Below, piece after piece: positions 39,730 through 48,087 of a DNA stretch of 48,744 nucleotides. The stretch lies in the NCBI RefSeq assembly GCF_000350085.1, contig NZ_CAUM01000099.1, positions 1 through 48,744 of the forward strand. Reading direction: 5' to 3'. The notes under the pieces were generated by a model. The model saw nothing but the letters and a program-made list of their open reading frames with translations. It had not been told where the DNA came from and made no database searches. The DNA comes from Mesorhizobium metallidurans STM 2683. GTDB taxonomy: Bacteria > Pseudomonadota > Alphaproteobacteria > Rhizobiales > Rhizobiaceae. The translations under genes and the position numbers were made by a program. The first letter of the stretch is position 1. Every line of letters starts with the position of its first letter.

Positions 39730-41336
39730 AATTTGGCCCGGTTCCGATCGATCATGCCGAAGGTGCGGTGCTGGCGCACGCCACTACGGCCGGCGACCGG
39801 CGTTTCCGCAAGGCGCACCGGCTGAGCACCGATGATATCGCGTCGCTGAAGTCGGTCGGCATTTCGGAAGTTGTCGCGGCGGTCCTCGCTCCAGACGATC
39901 TCGGTGAGGATGCTGCCGCCGAGAAAATCGCGCAAGGCATGATCTATCGCAACATCGAAGCGAAGCCTGCCGCGACCGGGAGGGTCAACCTTCACGCCGA
40001 GGCTGCCGGCATCTTCACCGTCGATGCGGCGGTGATCGACGCCATCAACGCTGTCGATCCGACCATCACCATCGCCACGCTGGCGCAGCACGCGCCGGTC
40101 GAAAAGGGACAGATGGTCGCGACGGTAAAGATCATTCCCTTTGCCGTTGCCTCAGTCCTGGTCGATGCCGTGAAAAAAATCTGCGCCGGCGGCGAGATCT
40201 TTGCCGTCAACGCCTACCAGCCGGTGCGTGTCGGCGTCATCCAGACCGTGCTGCCCGGCATCAAACCGAGCGTGCTGGACAAGACGTTGCGGGTCACCGA
40301 AGCGCGGCTGGCGCGCTCAGGCGGCAGGCTGACAGCGGAGCGTCGCACGCCGCATGAGGTTGCCCCGGTAGCGGAGGCCGCGGTCTCGTTGGCGCGCGAC
40401 AATGACATGGTGGTGATTTTCGGCGCCTCCGCAATGAGCGATTTCGGCGACGTTATTCCGGCCGCGATCGAGAAAGCCGGCGGCATCGTCATCCGTGCCG
40501 GCATGCCGGTCGATCCCGGCAATCTCTTGGTGCTCGGCGTGCTTGCCGGCAAGCGCGTCATCGGCGCGCCCGGCTGCGCCCGCAGTCCCAAGGAGAACGG
40601 CTTCGACTGGGTTCTCGACAGGCTGATTGCCGGGCTCGACGTAACGGCAAAGGACATCGCCGGCATGGGCGTCGGCGGGCTGCTGATGGAAATCCCGACA
40701 CGGCCGCAGCCGCGCGACCCGCTGCTGTCCAGAGCCGAACCGAAGGTCGATATCGTGCTGCTGGCTGCCGGCCGTTCCAGCCGCATGGGCGGCCCGAACA
40801 AGCTGATGGCGCTGTTCGATGGCAAGCCGCTGGTGCGCCGCACCGCCGAACGCGCGCTTGGCTCCAAAGCCGCGAACACGATCGTCGTCACCGGCCACCA
40901 GCACAAGCGTGTGCGGGCGGCATTGTCGGGGCTCGACGTTGTCTTCGCCGACAATCCTGATTTCGCCGAAGGCCTGTCGTCCTCGCTGAAGGCCGGCATC
41001 GCTAGAGTCAGCGATCACGCCGCCGGCGCGATGATCGTTCTCGGCGACATGCCGGGCATCTCGTCGGCCGACCTCGACAGGCTGATCGATACTTTCCGCA
41101 AGTCGGAGGGCCGAGCCGTTGTGCGCGCCTCGCACCAGGGAAAGCGCGGCAACCCGGTGTTGTTGCCGCGTTCGCTGTTTCCAGCGATAGCGCATCTGGA
41201 GGGCGATACCGGCGCGCGCCATCTGGTCGAGGCCGAGGGGCTCGATGTCGTCGATGTCGAGATTGGCGAGGGAGCGGCCGTCGATGTCGACACCCCAGAG
41301 GCGCTGGAGAGTGCCGGCGGCGTGCTGCAGGATTGA
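39726..41336 (+). CDS. MoeA-like/MocA-like fusion, molybdenum cofactor cytidylyltransferase
   Basis: A 536-residue two-domain protein. Residues 1 to about 335 form a molybdopterin-binding, MoeA/MogA-like region (VRVGVIQTVLPGIKPSVLDK, VIFGASAMSDFGDVIPAAIE). Residues about 340-530 are a MobA-like nucleotidyltransferase: LAAGRSSRMGGPNK at 346-359, GDMPG at 440-444 and RGNPVLLP. MocA adds CMP to the cofactor for xanthine-dehydrogenase-type enzymes. The combination matches the XdhC, CoxD and CoxE genes upstream. GTG 39726 overlaps the XdhC stop. The stop overlaps a TTG that could start the next frame. Confidence 0.88.
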   Translation: MKFGPVPIDHAEGAVLAHATTAGDRRFRKAHRLSTDDIASLKSVGISEVVAAVLAPDDLGEDAAAEKIAQGMIYRNIEAKPAATGRVNLHAEAAGIFTVDAAVIDAINAVDPTITIATLAQHAPVEKGQMVATVKIIPFAVASVLVDAVKKICAGGEIFAVNAYQPVRVGVIQTVLPGIKPSVLDKTLRVTEARLARSGGRLTAERRTPHEVAPVAEAAVSLARDNDMVVIFGASAMSDFGDVIPAAIEKAGGIVIRAGMPVDPGNLLVLGVLAGKRVIGAPGCARSPKENGFDWVLDRLIAGLDVTAKDIAGMGVGGLLMEIPTRPQPRDPLLSRAEPKVDIVLLAAGRSSRMGGPNKLMALFDGKPLVRRTAERALGSKAANTIVVTGHQHKRVRAALSGLDVVFADNPDFAEGLSSSLKAGIARVSDHAAGAMIVLGDMPGISSADLDRLIDTFRKSEGRAVVRASHQGKRGNPVLLPRSLFPAIAHLEGDTGARHLVEAEGLDVVDVEIGEGAAVDVDTPEALESAGGVLQD

Positions 41337-41368
41337 CAAACCAAAGCCGAAAAACGCATGGCTGGGAC

Positions 41369-42439
41369 ATGGCTATCGGCTCCCTTCCGCCCGCGTCTGC
41401 GCTTGTACCCCCCTCTGGCCTGCCGGCCACCTCCCCCTCAAGGGGGGAGATCGGACCTCGCTCCGGCTTTCGCCAATCTCCAAGGTCACAGGATGACCGG
41501 CGCCATGGAAGCTGCCAATCTCCCTTCTTGAGGGGGAGGTGGCCGGCAGGCCAGAGGGGGGCGGCCGCGCTCCATGCCCTTCTAATTTCGTTGTTTTTCC
41601 TTTCTTCTGCCGCTTACGCCACCGCTCTCGAACTAAAGCCCTTCAAGGACGATCTCTTCGCCTATCCGGCGACACTCTCGTCCGGGAACAATGGCGCCTA
41701 CACCGTCATCGACTATCGTGAGCTGCGCGATATCAACGCTCGCGACGAAGTGCCGGAGCGCCGGGTGCATGCTCAATATGTCGATACCGGTGTGCGCAAG
41801 GTGCAGCGGGATCTGTTGCTGAAGACCGACGCGGGCGATGTCCGCCATGTCGCCGTCGGCAAGACTGATGGCGCCGGTATCATCGTGCTCTACTTGCACG
41901 GGCAAGGCGGCAGCCGGAAGCAAGGCGTCGACGACTTCACCTTCGGCGGCAATTTCAACCGCATCAAGAACCTGATGGCCGGCAATGGCGGCCTCTATCT
42001 CAGCCCGGATTTTACCGATTTCGGCGACACAGGTGCGGCGCAGGTCGCGGCGCTGATAAGCCACTATGCCGAACGGTCACCGGGCGCGAAGATCTTCGTC
42101 GCCTGCGGTTCGATGGGCGGCGCGCTGTGCTGGAAGCTGGCTGCCCGCAAGGACAGTGGCGGTCGCATCGACGGGCTGTTGCTGCTCGGCTCTCTGTGGG
42201 ACGAGAGGTTTTTCGCAAGCCCTGCCTATAAGCGCCGCGTGCCGGTCTTCTTCGGCCAGGGCAGCAAGGATCCGGTCTTTCCCGTTGCAAACCAGGAAAC
42301 CTTCTTCCGCTCGATCCTGGCCAAATCGAAGACTTATCCGACCCGCTTTGTCCGCTTCGAGACCGGCACCCACGGTACGCCGATCCGCATGGCCGACTGG
42401 CGCGGCACGCTCAACTGGATGCTGTCGAAAGCGCCCTGA
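41369..42439 (+). CDS. Secreted alpha/beta-hydrolase-like protein with eroded 5' end
   Basis: The conserved part begins with a signal-peptide-like stretch, ALLISLFFLSSAAYATA (from about 41570), then the mature protein: IIVLYLHGQGGSRKQG, a nucleophile elbow ACGSMGGALCW, VFFGQGSKDPVFP and FETGTHGTPIRM, an alpha/beta hydrolase order with Ser, Asp and His candidates. No good ATG lies at the signal peptide. The frame is open back through a MITE-like repeat to ATG 41369 (or TTG 41333), and TTG 41591 is the nearest downstream start. I list ATG 41369, but the real start is unclear. Substrate unknown. Confidence 0.6.
   Translation: MAIGSLPPASALVPPSGLPATSPSRGEIGPRSGFRQSPRSQDDRRHGSCQSPFLRGRWPAGQRGAAALHALLISLFFLSSAAYATALELKPFKDDLFAYPATLSSGNNGAYTVIDYRELRDINARDEVPERRVHAQYVDTGVRKVQRDLLLKTDAGDVRHVAVGKTDGAGIIVLYLHGQGGSRKQGVDDFTFGGNFNRIKNLMAGNGGLYLSPDFTDFGDTGAAQVAALISHYAERSPGAKIFVACGSMGGALCWKLAARKDSGGRIDGLLLLGSLWDERFFASPAYKRRVPVFFGQGSKDPVFPVANQETFFRSILAKSKTYPTRFVRFETGTHGTPIRMADWRGTLNWMLSKAP
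41408..41561. repeat. MITE-like element with long inverted ends, copy 1
   Basis: CCCCCCTCTGGCCTGCCGGC and onward (41408-41438) is the perfect 31-base complement of 41531-41561; pairing continues with few mismatches to 41451/41518. The interior contains CGGCTTTCGCCAATCTCCAA. A second copy starts at 48621. It has no coding capacity of its own but lies inside the open frame of the hydrolase gene and creates spurious frames starting MAGRPEGG on both strands. Confidence 0.85.
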
Positions 42440-42452
42440 TGCGTAGCGTCCT

Positions 42453-43502
42453 TCAAGGCGGGGTGTTGTAGTCGAGCACGGTCTGCGGGTTGATCTCGCC
42501 GTCATACGACGCATCGACATCGTACTGCACCAGCGAGAAATTGCCGTTGCGGAACAGATAGGTGCCGGCCGATGAGGCGTCGCCGACACCGCGCCATTTG
42601 TTCATGGACGAGATCGTCTTGGTGGCGTCGTCATAGCCGGAATTGACCAGCTGGTCGTCGGTCTGGAAGCCGATGATGTTGATAGACTCGACCTTGCCTT
42701 CGCTGTTGTTGTTCTCATAGCGGATATCGAGTTCCGGCGAAGCAAACTGCAGCTGCCGCACGCCCGATACGTCGTCGAAGATGTAGTAGACGGCGCTCTC
42801 ATTGTAAGCCGCCATCGAGCAGAAGAAGCGGAACAGCCGCATCTCGCGTTCGGGTTCGTCGGCGGCAGCATTGGCATCCTTGTAGAGGAGCGTATAGGTC
42901 TCCGGCTCGCCGACTGGCTTGCCCTCCGGCGTTTCCTTGTCGCACTGGTCGGCATAGGTGGCGGCGAAGACCTTCTTGGCCTGCTCCAGCGCCGAGTCTT
43001 TCTTCGGTGGCGGCGGGCCGTCACCACAGCTTTCCGGCACCGCCTCCTCGAAATCGGCCGTCGCCGGCTTCAGCGCACCCTTGTCGATGAAGATCGGGGT
43101 AAATGGCGGTTCCTGGATCGAGGCATTGACCTGGCGCAGCGTGTAGCAGCCGGCGAAGACCGTCTCCTTGCCATCCTTGTCGGTCGCGCGGATGGCGACG
43201 GGAACATTGTAGTATATGCTGCCGGCCGCGCCATCTTCGGACACGGCGCCGGTTTGGACCTCGACCTTGTCGGTACCGTCATAGCCCTTGACGAATGTGT
43301 CGAAGTCCTTGGCCGGCTTGGTGTCGCCGAAATAGCCCCAGGCGCGCGCGAATTCCTGCCGGCCGATGGCGCTGTAGAGTGAGCGGACGACCGCTTCAGC
43401 TGTGGACCGATCGTCGACATAGGGCGCCTCGGCGGCGAGCACTGGCTGGCCCGCTACGGCAAGGGAGAAAAAAGCGGTTGCTGCAACAATGGCGCTTCTC
43501 AT
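42453..43502 (-). CDS. DUF1176-like secreted protein
   Basis: A 349-residue exported protein with signal peptide MRSAIVAATAFFSLAVAGQP (cleavage near AAEA, about residue 24). The N-terminal part has SLYSAIGRQEFARAWGYFGD; the C-terminal part has KWRGVGDASSAGTYLFRNG and SLVQYDVDASYDGE, resembling the end of DUF1176 proteins, which have RGxGDCG; here the cysteine is Ala-Ser. Function unknown. Four cysteines outside the signal could form disulfides. It is convergent with the hydrolase gene (13 bases). Confidence 0.6.
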   Translation of the reverse strand: MRSAIVAATAFFSLAVAGQPVLAAEAPYVDDRSTAEAVVRSLYSAIGRQEFARAWGYFGDTKPAKDFDTFVKGYDGTDKVEVQTGAVSEDGAAGSIYYNVPVAIRATDKDGKETVFAGCYTLRQVNASIQEPPFTPIFIDKGALKPATADFEEAVPESCGDGPPPPKKDSALEQAKKVFAATYADQCDKETPEGKPVGEPETYTLLYKDANAAADEPEREMRLFRFFCSMAAYNESAVYYIFDDVSGVRQLQFASPELDIRYENNNSEGKVESINIIGFQTDDQLVNSGYDDATKTISSMNKWRGVGDASSAGTYLFRNGNFSLVQYDVDASYDGEINPQTVLDYNTPP

Positions 43503-43628
43503 CGGCGAATCTCCACCTGATGAGAAATTCTATCATACCGATTGCGGCGGCGCGGTGACGCTTGAAGAATCGCTGAGGAAGGCGCTACGTCCCGCCGCCG
43601 GCGTTCCGGCCGGACAGGAGAAACTCAC

Positions 43629-44135
43629 GTGACCATATCGATGTATGAGGCATCCGTGCCGGTGTTTACGGCCAGGTTGAAAGCGCTGGCCGACATATTG
43701 TCGGCGGCCGAACAGAATGCGCTTGACCGCAAGATCGATCCACAGGTCTTTTTGACCTCGAGGCTTGCGCCCGACATGTTCGCCTTGACCAGGCAGGTGC
43801 AGATTGCCACAGACCACGCCAAGGGCGCGCCGTCACGGCTTGCCGGCCGCGAAGTGCCGAAATACGAGGACAATGAGGCGAGCTTTGCCGATTTGCAGGC
43901 ACGCATCGCCAAGACCCTGGACCTTTTGGCGACGTTCTCGGCTGCCGATTTCGATGGCTCTGACGACAAGATGATCGAACTGAAGCTTGGCCAACGCGAA
44001 ATCTCGATGGCCGGCATGCAATATCTGCTGCATCTGGCCATGCCCAACTTCTACTTCCACGTGACCACCGCCTACGACATTTTGCGCCACAATGGCGTGC
44101 CGCTGAGCAAGGCGATCTTCCTGGGATCACGCTGA
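43629..44135 (+). CDS. DUF1993-family protein
   Basis: A 168-residue soluble helical protein. The pattern MYEASVPVFTARLKALADIL, FLTSRLAPDMFALTRQVQIA, TDHAKGAPSRLAGREVPKY and PNFYFHVTTAYDILRHNGV is that of DUF1993, a family with a DinB-like four-helix fold and metal-ligand-like histidines. No function is established. GTG 43629 after CAGGAGA gives the start; ATG 43641 is four codons downstream. It is a single-gene unit ended by a perfect hairpin. Confidence 0.85.
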   Translation: MTISMYEASVPVFTARLKALADILSAAEQNALDRKIDPQVFLTSRLAPDMFALTRQVQIATDHAKGAPSRLAGREVPKYEDNEASFADLQARIAKTLDLLATFSAADFDGSDDKMIELKLGQREISMAGMQYLLHLAMPNFYFHVTTAYDILRHNGVPLSKAIFLGSR

Positions 44136-44141
44136 GACTTT

Positions 44142-44170
44142 GAGGTTTCCCGGTCCCGCCGGGAAACCTC
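44142..44170. terminator. Hairpin terminator between DUF1993 gene and small convergent gene
   Basis: GAGGTTTCCCGG (44142-44153) pairs perfectly with CCGGGAAACCTC (44159-44170) around TCCCG. It starts 7 bases after the DUF1993 stop and 15 bases from the stop of the convergent small gene. There is no T-tract, so it may rely on both directions. Confidence 0.55.
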
Positions 44171-44184
44171 GCACCACTAAATAT

Positions 44185-44349
44185 TCAGCGGAGCGACATC
44201 TCGCGGGCAATGCGCGGGAAATCAGCCGGCTTGACGCCGATGTCGGCGCGGTCGGCATTGCTCATCGAGTGAAGCAGGGCAAGTGCCGCGCGATAGCGCA
44301 GATGCTCCTGCGGACGCGGACGGGCAAACATTTCAGTGAAGAACCCCAT
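44185..44349 (-). CDS. Small conserved-looking 54-residue protein
   Basis: The minus strand from ATG 44349 to TGA 44185 encodes 54 residues, starting MGFFTEMFARPRPQEHLRYR and ending in PADFPRIAREMSLR. It has an AALALLHSMSNADRADIGV segment whose DIGV ending recalls short DUF1127-type regions, though it is not a clear match. An AGGGG lies about 10 bases before the ATG. Its stop abuts the perfect hairpin at 44142-44170, which would terminate it. I infer a real gene from this arrangement. Confidence 0.6.
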   Translation of the reverse strand: MGFFTEMFARPRPQEHLRYRAALALLHSMSNADRADIGVKPADFPRIAREMSLR

Positions 44350-44478
44350 GAATCAGGCCCCTTGTTGATCCTCCACGGCCCTCAATATAGGCAAATCATG
44401 ACAATTGTGCAGTGCAGCATTTGCATGGCAGCCATGCCGCATCGATTTTTCTGATCACAATCGACGTGTCCTCTGAAA

Positions 44479-44507
44479 CTTCTGGCGCGGTCGAACGTAG
44501 GTATAGT
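44479..44507 (+). promoter_or_regulatory. Candidate promoter of the putative small RNA
   Basis: CTTCTG (44479-44484) and TATAGT (44502-44507) are separated by exactly 17 bases, a fair sigma-70 pair. Transcription would start near 44513-44515. Nothing coding lies immediately downstream until a terminator at 44550. Confidence 0.35.
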
Positions 44508-44512
44508 GCCGG

Positions 44513-44582
44513 CTTAGGCTGGTTTTTCCTCGCCATTCCTGGCGGACTTCCGGGCTGCATGGAAATGCAGTCCGGCTTTTTG
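44513..44582 (+). ncRNA. Putative small RNA of about 70 nt
   Basis: A strong intrinsic terminator with no gene before it: CCGGGCTGCAT (44550-44560) pairs with ATGCAGTCCGG (44565-44575, one G-U pair) around a GGAA tetraloop, followed by CTTTTTG. Upstream are a second hairpin, CGCCA-TTCC-TGGCG (44531-44544), a TTTTTCC single-strand segment (44523-44529), and the promoter at 44479. The next gene has its own promoter at 44616. Alternatives are a leader attenuator for the reductase gene, or chance. I recognise no named RNA family. Confidence 0.4.
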
Positions 44583-44615
44583 TATAAACACAACGAGACC
44601 AAACGGCAGGCGGGC

Positions 44616-44645
44616 TTGGAGACAAGCGGTGCCTTCCTGTATGAT
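44616..44645 (+). promoter_or_regulatory. Candidate promoter of the aldo-keto reductase gene
   Basis: TTGGAG (44616-44621) and TATGAT (44640-44645) with an 18-base spacer lie 54 bases upstream of the start codon and downstream of the strong hairpin at 44550. Confidence 0.4.
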
Positions 44646-44698
44646 GTGATTTCCTCCCTAGCGCAGCCGCGCAACGCTTTCCCGCCGGAGAAAATTCC

Positions 44699-45766
44699 AT
44701 GGACAAACGCCGCCTCGGTCGGACCGATCTTCTTGTTTCCCGGATTTGCCTGGGATCGATGACCTGGGGCCAGCAGAACACCGAGGCGGAAGGGCATGCG
44801 CAGATGGATCTGGCCTTTTCGCGCGGCGTCAATTTCATCGACACGGCAGAACTCTATCCGATCCCGCCCAAGGCCGAGACGCAGGGCCGAACCGAAAAGA
44901 TCATCGGCAGCTGGATGAAGGCGAATGGCAATCGCGACCAGGTGATCCTGGCCTCGAAGGTGGTCGGCCGCACCGCCAACGCATGGTTTCGCGGCGACCG
45001 TCCGTCGAAGCTGGTGCGCGCCGACATTTTCGACGCCGTCGAAAAGTCGCTGGCGAAGCTCGGTACCGACTATATCGATCTCTACCAGATCCATTGGCCG
45101 GAACGCGATATTCCCTGGGGCGCCAATCCGAACCGCGTCGGCGCCGTGCCGCGGCGGGCCGACGCTGTTGGCGCGCTGGCCGGTGAGACGCCGATCGCCG
45201 AGACGCTCTCCGTCTTCGACGAGTTGGTGAAGGCAGGAAAAATCCGCCACTTCGGCCTGTCGAATGAGAGTTCCTGGGGCGTCATGCGCTTCATCGCCGA
45301 GGCTGACAAAGGCGTCGGGCCGCGCGTCGTGTCGGTGCAGAACGCCTATAATCTCGTCAATCGCGGCTTCGAGGTGAACCTCGCCGAAGTCTGCGAGCGC
45401 GAACAGATCTCACTGCTTCCGTACTCGCCGCTTGCGCAAGGCTATCTGACCGGCAAATACGATCATGGGGCGCGGCCGCAGGGCTCGCGCTCGCAGCTCT
45501 TCAACCGCGGCCAGCGCTATGAGACGCCAAATGCTGCCGAGGTGCAGTTCGAATACAACGAGTTGGCGCGCTCCTTCGGCATGGAGCCGGCGTTGTTTGC
45601 CAATGCCTATGTCGCAAGCCGGCCCTTCGTTACCTCGAACATCGTTGGCGCCACGGCGATCTGGCAGCTCGAAATGGCGCTGTCTTCAGTCGACGTGACC
45701 TGGACCGAGGAGATGCAGAAGGCGGTCGATGCCATCCACCAGCGCGTCGGCAACCCGTGTCCGTAG
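44699..45766 (+). CDS. Aldo-keto reductase, Tas-like
   Basis: A 355-residue NADPH-dependent aldo-keto reductase of the Tas/voltage-channel-beta-like group. The catalytic tetrad is D48, Y53, K87 and H132 (FIDTAELY, ILASKVVG, YQIHWPE). GLSNESSWGVMRF, QNAYNLVNRGFE and LLPYSPLAQGYLTGKY fit Tas. The family reduces various aldehydes and ketones; the real substrate is unknown. CCGGAGA precedes ATG 44699. The next gene starts 11 bases after its stop, so the two are an operon. Confidence 0.93.
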   Translation: MDKRRLGRTDLLVSRICLGSMTWGQQNTEAEGHAQMDLAFSRGVNFIDTAELYPIPPKAETQGRTEKIIGSWMKANGNRDQVILASKVVGRTANAWFRGDRPSKLVRADIFDAVEKSLAKLGTDYIDLYQIHWPERDIPWGANPNRVGAVPRRADAVGALAGETPIAETLSVFDELVKAGKIRHFGLSNESSWGVMRFIAEADKGVGPRVVSVQNAYNLVNRGFEVNLAEVCEREQISLLPYSPLAQGYLTGKYDHGARPQGSRSQLFNRGQRYETPNAAEVQFEYNELARSFGMEPALFANAYVASRPFVTSNIVGATAIWQLEMALSSVDVTWTEEMQKAVDAIHQRVGNPCP

Positions 45767-45777
45767 GCGGGGCAGAA

Positions 45778-47043
45778 ATGAATTTTCCGATCGAGGCCGT
45801 GCGGGAACGATTTCCGGCGCTCTCCCTGACCGACAAGGGCCGCCGTCGCATCTATCTCGACAATCCGGCCGGCACGCAGGTGCCGCGGACGGTTGCCGAT
45901 GCGGTGGCGCGCTGCCTTTTGACCACAAACGCCAATCTCGGCGGCTTTTTCGAAACCACTATCGCGGCGCAAGAAGTTGTCGACGACGCCCATGCGGCGA
46001 TGGCCGATTTCCTCGGCGCCGCGAGCCCCGAGGAAATCATCATCGGCGCCAACATGACGACGCTGACCTATCACATGTCGCGCACGCTCGGCCGCACGAT
46101 GAAACCGGGCGACGAGATCATCCTCACCCGCATCGACCATGAGGGCAACGTCTCGCCCTGGTTGCAACTGGCCGAGGACCTCGGCCTCGTCGTGCGCTGG
46201 TTGCCCTTCGACGAGCAGAGCTGGCAGGTCGAGGAGGCCGCGCTTGCCGCGCTGATCACCAACAGGACGCGGCTTGTCGCCCTGAACTACGCCAGCAATC
46301 TCACCGGCTCGATCAATCGGGTGAAGGCGCTCACCCGCATTGCAAAACAGGCCTGCGCCCTGGTCTATGTCGACGCCGTGCAGTTCGCACCGCACGGCCT
46401 GATCGACGTGCAGGATCTCGGCTGCGATTTCCTGATCTGTTCGGCCTACAAATTCTTCGGCCCGCATATGGGCATTCTTTGGGGGCGTCGCGCGGTCATC
46501 GATGCGCTGCAGCCGTACAAATGCCGCTGCTCTTCCAACGGTCTGCCGGAGCGGTTCGAACTCGGCACGCCGCAGATAGAACTGATGGCCGGCCTGTCGG
46601 CCGCTGTCGACTATTTCGCGGAACTGGGTGCTGTGGCGGGCGAGGGCGGGTCGCGCCGGCAGAAGATTGCCAAGGCGTTCGAGCTGTCCATCGCCTACGA
46701 GAATCCGCTGGCGCAAAGGCTGATTGACGGTCTGTCCGACATTTCAGGCCTGACCATCCATGGCATCACCGATCCGGCGCGCCTTGGCGAACGCGTGCCG
46801 ACGGTCTCCTTCACCGTCGACGGCATGGACCCGGAGACGATCGCGCGGCAGATGAACGCCGAAAACATCTTCCTCTGGTCCGGCCACAACTATGCCTGGG
46901 AGATCGTCCAACAACTCGGCATTCCCGCCGACCAGGGCGTCGTGCGCATAGGCATTGCGCACTACAATACGGCGACCGAAATCGACGAGACGCTGGAGAG
47001 CGTGCATCGGGTGATCGCCATGCTGAGGCAGGAGCGGTCGTAA
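45778..47043 (+). CDS. Cysteine-desulfurase-like PLP protein
   Basis: A 421-residue fold-type I PLP enzyme of the class V aminotransferase group, close to the cysteine-desulfurase-like family typified by Vibrio VC1184. It has YLDNPAGTQVPRTVADAV at the start, VYVDAVQFAPHG (D199, Q202), and the PLP lysine K225 in CSAYKFFGPHMGILWG. I cannot see the mobile cysteine loop of IscS or SufS; FLWSGHNYAWEI lies in that region, so it may be a lyase without desulfurase activity. ATG 45778 was chosen; GTG 45757 is open upstream. Confidence 0.85.
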   Translation: MNFPIEAVRERFPALSLTDKGRRRIYLDNPAGTQVPRTVADAVARCLLTTNANLGGFFETTIAAQEVVDDAHAAMADFLGAASPEEIIIGANMTTLTYHMSRTLGRTMKPGDEIILTRIDHEGNVSPWLQLAEDLGLVVRWLPFDEQSWQVEEAALAALITNRTRLVALNYASNLTGSINRVKALTRIAKQACALVYVDAVQFAPHGLIDVQDLGCDFLICSAYKFFGPHMGILWGRRAVIDALQPYKCRCSSNGLPERFELGTPQIELMAGLSAAVDYFAELGAVAGEGGSRRQKIAKAFELSIAYENPLAQRLIDGLSDISGLTIHGITDPARLGERVPTVSFTVDGMDPETIARQMNAENIFLWSGHNYAWEIVQQLGIPADQGVVRIGIAHYNTATEIDETLESVHRVIAMLRQERS

Positions 47044-47055
47044 ACAGGCGTTCGA

Positions 47056-48087
47056 TTACCGCTTCCTGCCGCCCCCAAAGCCGGTCAGGAACGCGGTGAG
47101 ATTGTCGCCGAGTTCATCGCAGAGATAGCCGCCTTCCTGGACGATCACAGTCGGCAGGCCGAGCCGAGCAATGGCCTCGCCGATGCGCGAGAAGCCTGGC
47201 GTCGTTACCGACAGCCCGCCGAACGGATCGCCTTCGAAGGCATCGAGCCCCAGCGCCACGACCAGCGCTTCCGGCGCAAAGGCGCTGATGCGCTGGAACA
47301 CCGCATTCAGCGCTTCGAGGAACGCGGCATCGCCCGATTTGCGCGGCAGCGGCAGGTTGAAATTGTAGCCGAGGCCGGCGCCTTCGCCGCGTTCGTCGGC
47401 ATAACCCCAGAAGAACGGATAGAAGCGCAGCGGATCGGCATGCAGCGAGATGGTGAACACGTCCGGCCGCGCATAGAAGACGCCTTGCGTGCCGTTGCCG
47501 TGATGCAGGTCGACATCGAGGATCGCCACCCGCGCGGCTTGCTTGCGCAGCACTTGGGCCGCGACTGCCGAATTGTTGATGAAGCAGAAGCCGCCGGCGA
47601 CATCGGCAAAGGCGTGGTGGCCGGGAGGACGGCAGAGCGCATAGGCCGCAGGCGCGCCTGACATTACCGCTTCGGCAGCCTCGACGGCGCTCCAGGCGCT
47701 CCAAAGCGCGCTGTTCCAGGTCTCGCCGGAGATCGGGCAAGCGGTGTCGGCCATGTGGTAGCCGGCCTGGCCGACCGCCGAAGCCGGATAAGAGCCGCCG
47801 CGCGCGATCGGATGGATGTTGGGGATGACTTCGGCCGAAGCGCCCTCGATGCGCTGCCAGCGCGCGAAGATATGCTCGAGGAAATCGAGATATTCGGGCG
47901 TATGCACCGCAGCAATCGGCTCCAGCCCATGATCCCTCGGCCGCTCGATCGTGCAGCCGGCGGCCCTGGCTCCAGCCAACAATCGCTCGACCCGTTCCGG
48001 CTTTTCCGGGTTGGGTTGCTGCGCACCGCTGGAGAGGAAAGCCTTTGGATCGTGGCGTTTCTGTTCCTCGGCATAGAAGGCTTTCAT
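47056..48087 (-). CDS. Acetylpolyamine amidohydrolase (histone-deacetylase family)
   Basis: A 343-residue class II-like deacetylase. The active-site PPGHHAF gives H157-H158; zinc ligands are D193, H195 (DVDLHHGNGTQ) and D282 (GLDAFEGDP); Y321 in EGGYLC is the transition-state tyrosine. These positions and the length match the acetylpolyamine amidohydrolase of Mycoplana ramosa (341 residues), including the IPNIHPIARGG insert loop, so polyamine deacetylation is the best reading. Its ATG overlaps the stop of the GNAT gene by four bases (ATGA). Confidence 0.9.
   Translation of the reverse strand: MKAFYAEEQKRHDPKAFLSSGAQQPNPEKPERVERLLAGARAAGCTIERPRDHGLEPIAAVHTPEYLDFLEHIFARWQRIEGASAEVIPNIHPIARGGSYPASAVGQAGYHMADTACPISGETWNSALWSAWSAVEAAEAVMSGAPAAYALCRPPGHHAFADVAGGFCFINNSAVAAQVLRKQAARVAILDVDLHHGNGTQGVFYARPDVFTISLHADPLRFYPFFWGYADERGEGAGLGYNFNLPLPRKSGDAAFLEALNAVFQRISAFAPEALVVALGLDAFEGDPFGGLSVTTPGFSRIGEAIARLGLPTVIVQEGGYLCDELGDNLTAFLTGFGGGRKR

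Noticed and set aside
41400..41570. Frames starting MAGRPEGG on both strands near the repeat
   Set aside because: They are encoded by the inverted ends of the MITE-like element and are not genes.
45607..46716. 369-codon minus-strand frame opposite the PLP protein
   Set aside because: Shadow of the well-supported plus-strand gene with its PLP lysine motif.
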